Part shown: positions 1-8,303 of the stretch, in pieces
Position numbering within the stretch: position 1 is the stretch's first letter
Layout: every line of letters begins with the position of its first letter
Source of the DNA: JBKHJZ01 sp046537875
GTDB taxonomy: Bacteria; Actinomycetota; Acidimicrobiia; Acidimicrobiales; VFJN01
Assembly: GCA_046537875.1 (NCBI GenBank)
Contig: JBKHJZ010000124.1
Location: 1 to 9,794 of the forward strand
Direction of reading: 5' to 3'
DNA length: 9,794 bases
Notes under the pieces: model-generated
What the model was told of the DNA's origin: nothing
Seen by the model: only the letters and a program-made list of their open reading frames with translations
The model's database searches: none
Program-made: the position numbers and the translations under genes

Positions 1-539
1 TCGACGAGGCCCCCGGGCGCGCCCTCGGCTACCGCGTCGTCACCTGGACCGGCCCGGCGCCCGATGCGTGGGTGGAGCACCTGTGCCGGGCGCTCGATGC
101 GATGACCGACGCCCCGCTCGACGACCTCGACTGGACCATCCCGCCCTTGACCGTCGACCGACTGACCGGCCGCGAGGCGGCCTGGGTCCGCCGGGGCTTC
201 GACATCGCCACGGCGCTGGCGCTCGCCCCCGGCGGCGAGGCGGCCGGCGCCACCCAGCTGCTCGTCTCCCGCCACCGGCCGGCGCTCGGCCACCAGTCCG
301 ACACCGGCGTGGTCGCCCAGCATCGTGGCCACGGCCTCGGGCGCTGGCTGAAGGCGGCGAACCTCCGCCAGGTCCTCGAGCGCCAGCCGGCACTGGCGGT
401 CGTGGACACCGACAACGCCGAGTCCAACCCCTACATGCTGGCGATCAACGTCGACATGGGGTACCGGCCGTACCGGACGCTCTCGATCCACCAGGCACCG
501 ATGTCCACCGCGCTCAGAGCGCTCGATCTGCACCCCTGA
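1..539 (+). CDS. GNAT family N-acetyltransferase, C-terminal part (5' truncated by window edge)
   Basis: The frame is open from base 3 to a TGA at 537-539, giving 178 visible residues with no upstream stop, so the true start lies outside the window. The visible part carries a GNAT acetyl-CoA-binding loop, QHRGHGLG (visible residues 106-113), after a strand ending SDTGVVA and followed by a helix starting RWLKAANLR. Near the C-terminus is the usual late GNAT segment with DNAESN, MLAIN and MGYRP. The family transfers an acetyl group from acetyl-CoA to an amine; the substrate cannot be read from sequence. The leading stretch (GYRVVTWTGPAPDAW) resembles the linker and second-domain start seen in tandem-GNAT actinobacterial proteins, so this may be the second half of a two-domain protein (inference). 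It converges on lon across a 72-bp gap holding a hairpin. An internal GTG at 72 is unlikely to be the start because the reading frame and domain extend upstream. Confidence 0.85.
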   Translation, partial: DEAPGRALGYRVVTWTGPAPDAWVEHLCRALDAMTDAPLDDLDWTIPPLTVDRLTGREAAWVRRGFDIATALALAPGGEAAGATQLLVSRHRPALGHQSDTGVVAQHRGHGLGRWLKAANLRQVLERQPALAVVDTDNAESNPYMLAINVDMGYRPYRTLSIHQAPMSTALRALDLHP

Positions 540-574
540 CCGGCCTCACCGCGGACGCGCACCGCCGGCCGGCG

Positions 575-600
575 CCCGGGCCCGAGAAGACGGGCCCGGG
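575..600. terminator. GC-rich hairpin between convergent GNAT gene and lon
   Basis: A perfect 10-bp inverted repeat, CCCGGGCCCG (575-584) and CGGGCCCGGG (591-600), encloses the 6-nt loop AGAAGA. It sits between the stop codons of two converging genes, so it could end transcription from both sides. There is no T-tract on either strand, which is common for actinobacterial terminators but makes the call less certain. Confidence 0.6.
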
Positions 601-611
601 GCGAACCCTGC

Positions 612-3121
<2,510 letters not shown>

Positions 3122-3125
<4 letters not shown>

Positions 3126-3148
3126 GTGGAGGTGAGCTCCTCCCGTGG
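3122..3148 (-). promoter_or_regulatory. lon ribosome binding site within a short hairpin
   Basis: On the lon mRNA strand, GGGAGGAG (3144-3137) lies 11 nt before the ATG at 3125 and is the only clear Shine-Dalgarno among the full-length housekeeping genes here. GGAGG (3143-3139) can pair with CCTCC (3132-3128) across the loop AGCTCA. A further CCA (3148-3146) can pair with TGG (3124-3122), which includes part of the start codon. The ribosome site and start codon could therefore be masked. The sequence shows the pairing; a temperature-sensing role is only an inference. Confidence 0.45.
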
Positions 3149-3223
3149 AAGCGATGCGCCCGGCGAAATGTCGAGCAGAGGGGTCAACGTTGCGGTTGCG
3201 ACGCGCATTCCCCAGCAAGGAAA

Positions 3224-3244
3224 CCTGAGCGGGACGCACTCAAT
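3224..3244. promoter_or_regulatory. HAIR-like operator (putative HspR binding site) upstream of lon
   Basis: The site reads CCTGAGC-N7-ACTCAAT on the + strand, against the published HAIR consensus CTTGAGT-N7-ACTCAAG. That is 11 of 14 matches with the exact 7-nt spacer. HspR is a MerR-type heat-shock repressor of actinobacteria, and lon is a known HspR target in Streptomyces. The site is about 100 bp before the lon ATG and overlaps a candidate lon -10, as a repressor site should. It also lies 57 bp before the putative mscS promoter. Confidence 0.55.
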
Positions 3245-3247
3245 CTA
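3242..3247 (-). promoter_or_regulatory. Candidate lon -10 element (TAGATT)
   Basis: TAGATT on the minus strand fits the TANNNT -10 pattern. It would place the lon transcription start near 3235, giving a 5' leader of about 110 nt that includes the Shine-Dalgarno hairpin. The upstream -35 candidate, GTGGCT with a 17-nt spacer, is poor. The HAIR-like site overlaps this element and the predicted start, which is the main reason to consider it. Confidence 0.35.
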
Positions 3248-3300
3248 TCCGCGCGGCCGCCGAGAGCCACCCGACCTGGGCACGCGGCGACCAGCACCTG

Positions 3301-3306
3301 TACCGT
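3301..3306 (+). promoter_or_regulatory. Putative leaderless promoter -10 (TACCGT) of the MscS gene
   Basis: TACCGT is followed by exactly 7 nt (CGCGTCG) and then the GTG start at 3314. No Shine-Dalgarno is present, so transcription probably begins at or beside the start codon. The identical TANNNT-N7-start geometry occurs before valS and cysS in this window. No convincing -35 was seen. Confidence 0.5.
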
Positions 3307-3313
3307 CGCGTCG

Positions 3314-4417
3314 GTGTTCTCCCAGGGACCGCTCCCCACCGGCGTGCTCGCCCAGGTCGAGGACGCCTGCGGCGATGACCCGAGCCCGTTCTGCGAGTGG
3401 GTGTACGACGTCAGCGGCGGCAACGAGCTGACGGCCCGGGCGTTCGACATCCTCCTCGGCAAGCCGGCGATCATCCTGTTCATCGTCGTGGTCGCCTGGC
3501 TGGCCAACCGGCTGGTGCGTCGGGGAATCCGGCGGCTCACCGACCGGATCGCCAGCCCCGAGTCGACGGAGCGGCTGACGAAGCTCAAGCGCCGGGCGCC
3601 GGCGGCGCTGGTGGACACGGGGTCGTTCTCGCTGCGCTCGACGGCTCGGGCACAGACGCTGGGGCTGGTGCTGCGCTCGATCGCCAGCACGGTCATCTGG
3701 GGGATCGCCGCGGTGATGATCCTCGGCGAGCTGGGGGTGGCGCTGGGTCCGCTGATCGCCGGTGCCGGAGTGGCGGGCGTGGCGCTGGGCTTCGGCGCCC
3801 AGAGCCTGGTGAAGGACTTCCTGACCGGCATCTTCATGCTGGTCGAGGACCAGTACGGCGTGGGCGACATCATCGACGCCGGTGAGGCGATCGGCACGGT
3901 CGAGGCCATCACCCTCCGGACCACCCGCGTGCGTGACCTGGACGGGACCGTCTGGCACATCCCCAACGGCACGATCGCCCGGGTCGGCAACATGTCGCAG
4001 CAGTGGGCGCGTGCCCTGCTCGACGTGAGCGTGGCCTACGGCACCGACATCGGGCACGCGCAGGAGGTGATCCAGTCGGAAGCCGACGGGCTCCGACGGG
4101 ACCCGACCTGGCGGGGAAAGGTCATCGAGGAGCCCGAGGTCTGGGGCGTGGACCAGCTGGGCGCCGACGGCATCGTCATCCGCCTGGTGGTGAAGACCCG
4201 GCCCGCCGAGCAGTGGGCGGTGAGCCGGGAACTTCGCCGGCGGTTGGCCGATGCCTTCGAGCGTGAGGGCATCGAGATCCCGTTCCCGCAGCGGGCCATC
4301 TGGGTCCGCCGGGAGGCGGGGTCGTCCCGTGAGGTCGACCCGTTCGACGAGGCCGCCGACGGGTCAGAGGAGATGGGCGGCCCGGAGGCGGCCGCAGGGG
4401 AGCCGGCCACCAGCTGA
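3314..4417 (+). CDS. Small-conductance mechanosensitive ion channel, MscS family
   Basis: A 367-residue inner-membrane channel predicted to open under membrane tension and release solutes on hypo-osmotic shock. A polar N-terminal stretch (1-48) precedes a hydrophobic segment at about 50-68 (IILFIVVVAWLANRLV). After a charged loop comes a second at about 117-140, then the glycine/alanine-rich pore helix at about 145-176 (GVAGVALGFGAQSLVKDF), the MscS signature. The beta domain follows (YGVGDIIDAGEAIGTVEAI, then WHIPNGTIARVGN), then the cytoplasmic alpha/beta domain to about 340 and an acidic tail. E. coli MscS has 286 residues and three TM helices; this one has a longer front and tail. The GTG at 3314 is supported by TACCGT 7 nt upstream. 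Cys19 and Cys27 in the N-terminal stretch are a possible disulfide pair if that end is extracytoplasmic. It is divergent from lon and converges on valS with a 37-bp gap. Confidence 0.93.
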   Translation: MFSQGPLPTGVLAQVEDACGDDPSPFCEWVYDVSGGNELTARAFDILLGKPAIILFIVVVAWLANRLVRRGIRRLTDRIASPESTERLTKLKRRAPAALVDTGSFSLRSTARAQTLGLVLRSIASTVIWGIAAVMILGELGVALGPLIAGAGVAGVALGFGAQSLVKDFLTGIFMLVEDQYGVGDIIDAGEAIGTVEAITLRTTRVRDLDGTVWHIPNGTIARVGNMSQQWARALLDVSVAYGTDIGHAQEVIQSEADGLRRDPTWRGKVIEEPEVWGVDQLGADGIVIRLVVKTRPAEQWAVSRELRRRLADAFEREGIEIPFPQRAIWVRREAGSSREVDPFDEAADGSEEMGGPEAAAGEPATS

Positions 4418-4435
4418 CGCGCCGCCGTGCCCGGC

Positions 4436-4450
4436 CCCCTGGCTCAGGGG
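4436..4450. terminator. Small hairpin between convergent mscS and valS
   Basis: CCCCTG (4436-4441) and CAGGGG (4445-4450) form a 6-bp stem with loop GCT in the 37-bp gap between the two stop codons. It is short and lacks a T-tract, so it is the weakest of the three convergent-junction hairpins. An alternative pairing, CGGCC (4432-4436) with GGCCG (4458-4462), is possible. Confidence 0.35.
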
Positions 4451-4454
4451 ATCG

Positions 4455-7022
4455 TCAGGCCGAGCCGTCGGGGGCGAGGTCGACGGCGACCGAGAGCTCG
4501 TCGCCGGGTGCGGTCGCCAGGTCGGTGATGCGCCCGGCGGCCCGGACGTCGTCGGCGGTGAGCGCGAGCAACGACAGCCGCGCGGGGGTGTCGGTGACCG
4601 TGGCCCGGGTGACCTCGGTGCGCATCGACCGCTTCGCCTCGCTCTTGGCCTTGCGGACCTCGCCCAGCACCGCGGCGGCCATGCCGAGCACCGACGGGTC
4701 GGCCACCGGCTCGCGGTCGACACCTGCCGCCGTCCGCAGCCGGGTCGCGTCGGGCCAGGACGACCGGTGGATCGACCCCTCCTGCCACCACGACCACACC
4801 TCCTCGGTGACGAAGGGGAGGAAGGGTGCGAACAGCTTGAGGAGGGTCTGGAGGGCCAGGCCCAGGGCGGTGCGGGCGGACGCCTGGCCGGCTGCGCCGG
4901 CCGAGCCGTAGGCCCGGTTCTTCACGAGCTCCAGGTAGTCGTCGCAGAACTGCCAGAAGAACGACTCGGTGCGCTCCAGCGCCCGTGAGTAGTCGTAGCG
5001 GTCGAAGGCCCGGGTGACCTCGTCCACCAGGTCGGCGAGCGCGGCGAGCATCGACCGGTCGAGCGGGTCGGACACGTCACCGAAGACCGTCGACTCGAGG
5101 CCGAGCGCGAACTTCGACGCGTTGAGCAGCTTGATCGACAGGCGCCGGCCGATCTTCATCTGCCCCTGGTCGAGGGCGAGGTCGAGGCCGAGACGCCCGC
5201 CGCCCGCCCAGTACCGGATCGCGTCGGCGCCGTAGCGCTCGATGAGCGCGACCGGCTGCACGGGCGCGTTGCCCGCCGACTTCGACAGCTTCCGGCGCTC
5301 GGGGTCGAACACGAACCCGGAGATCGCCGCGTTGCCCCACGGCAGCGTGTCGTGCTCGTAGTGGCTCCGGATCACCGTGTAGAAGAGCCAGGTCCGGATG
5401 ATGTCGTGGGCCTGCGGGCGCAGGTCCATCGGGAAGGTGCGGGAGAACAGGTCGGGGTCGTCCACCCAGCCCGAGACGATCTGGGGGCTGAGCGACGACG
5501 TCGCCCAGGTGTCCATCACGTCGGGATCGGCCGTGAACCCGCCCGGCCGGTCGCGCTGGTCCTCGGTGTAGCCGGGGGGCACGTCGGTGGACGGATCGAC
5601 CGGGAGCGACTCCTCCTCGGCGAGGATGGGCGCGAGGAGGTCGGCGTTGCCCTCGGCGTCGACGGGGTACCAGGCGGGGAACGGCACGCCGAAGAACCGC
5701 TGGCGGCTCACGTTCCAGTCGCCCTGCAGGCCGTTGATCCAGTTCTCGTAGCGGACCCGCATGAAGTCGGGCCACCAGTGCAGCTCCTTGCCCCGGGCCA
5801 GCATCGCGTCCTTGTCCGGGTAGCGGATGAACCACTGGTCCGAGGTGACGATCTCGAGCGGGCGGGTGCCGTTCTCCCAGAACTTCACCGGGTGGGTGAT
5901 CGGGCGGGGCTCGCCCTCCAGCGCGCCGGCCCCGTCGAGCAGCTCGACGATGCGCTCGCGCGCCGTCTCCACCGTCTGCCCGGCGAGCTGGTCGTACGCC
6001 GACTGGGCCGCGGCGGGATCGGCCGACCCCCAGCCGGGATCGCCCCAGGTGACCGGGCGCAGGCGCCCGTCGCGCCCGACGATCGTGCGGATGTCGAGGT
6101 CGAGCTCGCGCCACCAGGTGACGTCGGTGGTGTCGCCGAAGGTGCAGATCATGGCTGCGCCGGTGCCCTTGGTGGGATCGGCCAGCTCGTGCGCCACGAT
6201 CGGCACCTCGGCCCGGAACAGGGGGGTGGTGGCCGTGGCGCCGAACAGCGGCTGGTACCGCTCGTCGTCGGGGTGCGCGACCACCGCGACGCAGGCCGGC
6301 AGCAGTTCTGGCCTTGTCGTGTCGATCATCAGCGGCTCGCCGCCCGGGCCCTCGAAGCGCAGCAGGTGGTAGGCGCCGGGGACCTCGCGATCCTCCAGCT
6401 CGGCCTGGGCCACCGCGGTGCCGAACTCGACGTCCCACAGGGTGGGGGCGCCGGAGCGGTAGGCGAGGTCGCGGCGCACCAGCCGCAGGAAGCCCCGCTG
6501 GCTGGACGTGATCGACTCGGGGCCGATCGTGCGGTAGCTGTGCTCCCAGTCGACCGACAGGCCGATGGTCGACCACAGCTCGAAGTAGCTCTCCTCGAGC
6601 TGCTCGACCACCTGACCGCAGAGCTCCACGAAGTTCGGCCGGCTGATCGCCACGGGGTGACGCGGATCGGGCCGGGCCGGCGGGGTGAAGTCGGGGTCGT
6701 AGGGCAGGCTGGGGTCACACCGGGTGCCGGTGAGGAGCTGGACGCGGCGTTCGACGTTCAGGCCGTTGTCGTCCCAGCCCATCGGGTAATACGTCTCCTT
6801 GCCCCGCATGCGGTGGTAGCGGGCCAGGAAGTCGGTCTGGGTGTACGAGCAGACGTGGCCGATGTGCAGCGCACCCGACACGGTGGGGGGCGGGGTGTCG
6901 ATCGAGTACACCTCGTCCCTCGGCCTGGTGCGGTCGAAGCGGTAGGTGCCCTCGGCCTCCCAGCGGGCACGCCACTTGGCTTCGAGGCCCTCCAGGCTGG
7001 GCTTCTGCGGGATGCTGGTCAC
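4455..7022 (-). CDS. valS: Valyl-tRNA synthetase, type 2 (archaeal/rickettsial-like)
   Basis: An 855-residue class I synthetase that charges tRNA(Val) with valine using ATP. HIGH is at residues 53-56, after SIDTPPPTVSGAL, and the KMSKS loop is KLSKS at 578-582. The CP1 editing domain, which removes mischarged threonine, spans about 190-340 and contains TTRPE (235-239) and GTGAAMICTFGDTTDV. A C-terminal anticodon-binding helical domain follows KLSKS. The segment GWDDNG (82-87) replaces the GTDHAG-type segment of common bacterial ValRS, placing it in the type-2 group. Position 89-90 is NV where I expect PT in this group (GLPTERRV), an oddity. The GTG at 7022 gives a typical N-terminus (QKPSLEGLEAKWRARWE) and lies 7 nt after TAGCCT with no Shine-Dalgarno, fitting a leaderless mRNA. 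It is divergent from the sulfotransferase gene across 236 bp. Confidence 0.97.
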   Translation of the reverse strand: MTSIPQKPSLEGLEAKWRARWEAEGTYRFDRTRPRDEVYSIDTPPPTVSGALHIGHVCSYTQTDFLARYHRMRGKETYYPMGWDDNGLNVERRVQLLTGTRCDPSLPYDPDFTPPARPDPRHPVAISRPNFVELCGQVVEQLEESYFELWSTIGLSVDWEHSYRTIGPESITSSQRGFLRLVRRDLAYRSGAPTLWDVEFGTAVAQAELEDREVPGAYHLLRFEGPGGEPLMIDTTRPELLPACVAVVAHPDDERYQPLFGATATTPLFRAEVPIVAHELADPTKGTGAAMICTFGDTTDVTWWRELDLDIRTIVGRDGRLRPVTWGDPGWGSADPAAAQSAYDQLAGQTVETARERIVELLDGAGALEGEPRPITHPVKFWENGTRPLEIVTSDQWFIRYPDKDAMLARGKELHWWPDFMRVRYENWINGLQGDWNVSRQRFFGVPFPAWYPVDAEGNADLLAPILAEEESLPVDPSTDVPPGYTEDQRDRPGGFTADPDVMDTWATSSLSPQIVSGWVDDPDLFSRTFPMDLRPQAHDIIRTWLFYTVIRSHYEHDTLPWGNAAISGFVFDPERRKLSKSAGNAPVQPVALIERYGADAIRYWAGGGRLGLDLALDQGQMKIGRRLSIKLLNASKFALGLESTVFGDVSDPLDRSMLAALADLVDEVTRAFDRYDYSRALERTESFFWQFCDDYLELVKNRAYGSAGAAGQASARTALGLALQTLLKLFAPFLPFVTEEVWSWWQEGSIHRSSWPDATRLRTAAGVDREPVADPSVLGMAAAVLGEVRKAKSEAKRSMRTEVTRATVTDTPARLSLLALTADDVRAAGRITDLATAPGDELSVAVDLAPDGSA

Positions 7023-7029
7023 CCGGTGC

Positions 7030-7035
7030 AGGCTA
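7030..7035 (-). promoter_or_regulatory. Putative leaderless promoter -10 (TAGCCT) of valS
   Basis: On the minus strand TAGCCT is followed by GCACCGG (7 nt) and the GTG start of valS. The region just upstream of the start has no Shine-Dalgarno. The -35 region is not recognisable; TTCCGG at an 18-nt spacing is a weak candidate. Confidence 0.5.
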
Positions 7036-7120
7036 GTTGCGGACCACGGTGTCCCGGAAAGGCGATGTGGGCCGTGCCAGGGGGTTGACCTGCGCAGACG
7101 TGCGCGGCGGCCCAGGTGGT

Positions 7121-7136
7121 CGTGACGGCAGTCACG
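7121..7136. promoter_or_regulatory. CRP-type palindrome in the valS/sulfotransferase intergenic region
   Basis: CGTGACGGCAGTCACG is a perfect 6-bp inverted repeat with a 4-nt centre. It contains GTGA-N6-TCAC, the core of CRP/FNR-family operators (TGTGA-N6-TCACA; GlxR and Crp in actinobacteria). It lies about 100 bp upstream of the predicted valS start and about 125 bp before the sulfotransferase ATG, so either gene could be the target. The rest of the 236-bp gap shows no RNA gene or T-box that I can recognise. A TTGACC at 7085-7090 has no matching -10. Confidence 0.4.
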
Positions 7137-7248
7137 TCACACGGGGGTTAAACGCCCTCGCCGGCGGGTAGCGGTGTGTCTGGCTCGTGGCTCCCGACGA
7201 CCGTGCTGGAGGTGTCCGCACATGCACGCGCCCGGGGATGCTCCACTC

Positions 7249-7252
7249 GAGG
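7249..7252 (+). promoter_or_regulatory. Shine-Dalgarno of the sulfotransferase gene
   Basis: GAGG lies 6 nt before the ATG at 7259, the best-spaced ribosome site among the candidate starts (GTG 7187, ATG 7238, ATG 7259). It decides the start chosen for the gene. Confidence 0.5.
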
Positions 7253-7258
7253 TCGTCC

Positions 7259-8191
7259 ATGGACGGCGCCGCTAGGGCCCATCCGCCCAGACTCGAAGAC
7301 GTCGAGGATCGTCTCGCCTGGATCTTCGGGTCGTCGCGCAGCGGCAGCACCTGGCTGCTGCGGATGCTCGGCGACCTGCCGGGGGTGGCGCCCATCGACG
7401 ACCCCCACCTCGGCCACCACCTGGGTGTGTGGCGCCCGATCTCCCTCGGGTGGGCGACGGCGGAGCACCCGCCCGAGCTCACCACCCTCGACCGGGTGAA
7501 ACACGACAAGGCGAGCTACTTCTTCTCCGACCGCTACCGCGACGCGTGGGAGCCGGGGCTCCGCCGCCTGATCGTCGAGCGGTTCGCCGCCGAGGCCGCC
7601 GACCTGTGCCCGGAGGGCGAGCCGGTGGTGGTGGTCAAGGAGCCGGGCTCGCACGTCGCCGACCACCTGATCCGCCTGTTCCCGTCCTCCCGGCTGGTGT
7701 TCCTGCTGCGGGACGGGCGGGACGTGGTGGATTCGTGGCTCGCGGCGTACCGCTCCGGGTCGTGGGCGCTGGACGAGGGCGCGTTTCCCGTGACCGACCA
7801 GGGGCGCGAGGCGCTGGTCCGCTGGCAGTCGGCCGTGTGGGCGTTCCGCACCGACGTGGTGTCGCGGGTGTACGACGCCCACCCGCCCGAGCGGCGGGTG
7901 CTGGTGCGCTACGAGGACCTCGTCGACGACCCGGTGCGCGAGCTCGCCCGGATCACCGAGGTGGTGCCCGTCGGCGTGTCTCCGGCCGACCTCGTGCGGG
8001 TGGCCGACGCACACGCCTACGAGCGCGTGCCGGCGTCGCAGAAGGGCCACGCGAAGGAGATCCGCTCGGCCCGCCCGGGCGGCTGGCGCCACAACCTGTC
8101 GCGTCGCGAGCACGACGTGATGCACGAGGTGATGGGGGTCCAGCTCGTCCGCCACGGCTACGCGCTCCCCGAGCCCGCCGGGGCGGGCTGA
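7259..8191 (+). CDS. PAPS-dependent sulfotransferase family protein
   Basis: A 310-residue protein of the P-loop-like sulfotransferase fold (Sulfotransfer_3 type), which moves a sulfuryl group from PAPS to an acceptor. The 5'-phosphosulfate loop is near the N-terminus: FGSSRSGSTWLLRML, with GSSRSGSTW at residues 24-32. The 3'-phosphate-binding motif is LRDGRDVVDSW, with Arg151, Asp155 and Ser159. Between them is VVVVKEPGSH, where family members often keep Lys/Glu/His residues near the active site. A later VRYEDLVDDP is the usual helix before the C-terminal lid, and PGGWRHNLSRRE then GYALPE ends the protein as in relatives. There is no signal peptide or membrane segment, so it is probably cytoplasmic. 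The acceptor is unknown; nothing nearby suggests a glycan or natural-product cluster. ATG 7259 is preferred over GTG 7187 (24 extra, atypical residues) because of the GAGG at 6 nt. It is followed after 112 bp by cysS on the same strand. Confidence 0.85.
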   Translation: MDGAARAHPPRLEDVEDRLAWIFGSSRSGSTWLLRMLGDLPGVAPIDDPHLGHHLGVWRPISLGWATAEHPPELTTLDRVKHDKASYFFSDRYRDAWEPGLRRLIVERFAAEAADLCPEGEPVVVVKEPGSHVADHLIRLFPSSRLVFLLRDGRDVVDSWLAAYRSGSWALDEGAFPVTDQGREALVRWQSAVWAFRTDVVSRVYDAHPPERRVLVRYEDLVDDPVRELARITEVVPVGVSPADLVRVADAHAYERVPASQKGHAKEIRSARPGGWRHNLSRREHDVMHEVMGVQLVRHGYALPEPAGAG

Positions 8192-8196
8192 GCGGG

Positions 8197-8247
8197 GCCG
8201 GTCGGCCACGGCGACGCGCGTGCTTGCCCGCCGGAGGGCCGACCGGC
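8197..8247. repeat. Strong inverted repeat between the sulfotransferase gene and cysS
   Basis: GCCGGTCGGCC (8197-8207) and GGCCGACCGGC (8237-8247) are perfect 11-bp inverted repeats. Inside them CGGCG (8209-8213) can pair with CGCCG (8229-8233), so a two-tier hairpin with a 15-nt apical loop can form. It starts 5 bp after the sulfotransferase stop and ends 44 bp before the cysS -10, which fits a terminator separating the two genes, although there is no T-tract. Confidence 0.55.
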
Positions 8248-8276
8248 GCCAGGCCGCAGAACAGGTTCCCGGCGGC

Positions 8277-8294
8277 GGTACCGGCGCCGGTACC
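8277..8294. promoter_or_regulatory. Perfect 18-bp palindrome overlapping the cysS promoter
   Basis: GGTACCGGCGCCGGTACC is a complete self-complementary palindrome. Its last four bases are the first four of the putative cysS -10 (TACCCT, 8291-8296), and its remainder covers the -10 upstream spacer. The position suits a repressor or activator dimer. No known actinobacterial operator with this sequence comes to mind, and a chance GC-rich palindrome cannot be excluded. Confidence 0.4.
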
Positions 8295-8296
8295 CT
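8291..8296 (+). promoter_or_regulatory. Putative leaderless promoter -10 (TACCCT) of cysS
   Basis: TACCCT is followed by GCGCGTC (7 nt) and the ATG of cysS at 8304, with no Shine-Dalgarno between. The 7-nt spacing and part of the spacer (GCGTC) match the MscS gene promoter. Confidence 0.55.
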
Positions 8297-8303
8297 GCGC
8301 GTC

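Noticed and set aside
3126..3239. Upstream GTG start giving a 38-residue longer Lon
   Set aside because: The added residues resemble no Lon N-terminus, the region holds the Shine-Dalgarno and operator, and the candidate -10 lies only 2 nt before this GTG.
5352..7088. Long + strand open frame (578 codons) antisense to valS
   Set aside because: Same composition artefact; the minus-strand frame has full ValRS motifs over the entire length.
7187..7258. Upstream GTG (7187) or ATG (7238) start of the sulfotransferase
   Set aside because: Neither has a properly spaced Shine-Dalgarno nor a TANNNT at 7 nt; the extra residues are Arg/Pro/Gly-rich and atypical. Kept only as an alternative.
7023..7258. 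T-box or other amino-acid-sensing leader before valS
   Set aside because: No T-box features such as a specifier loop or TGGTACC-like antiterminator bulge were found, and the putative transcript has no leader.
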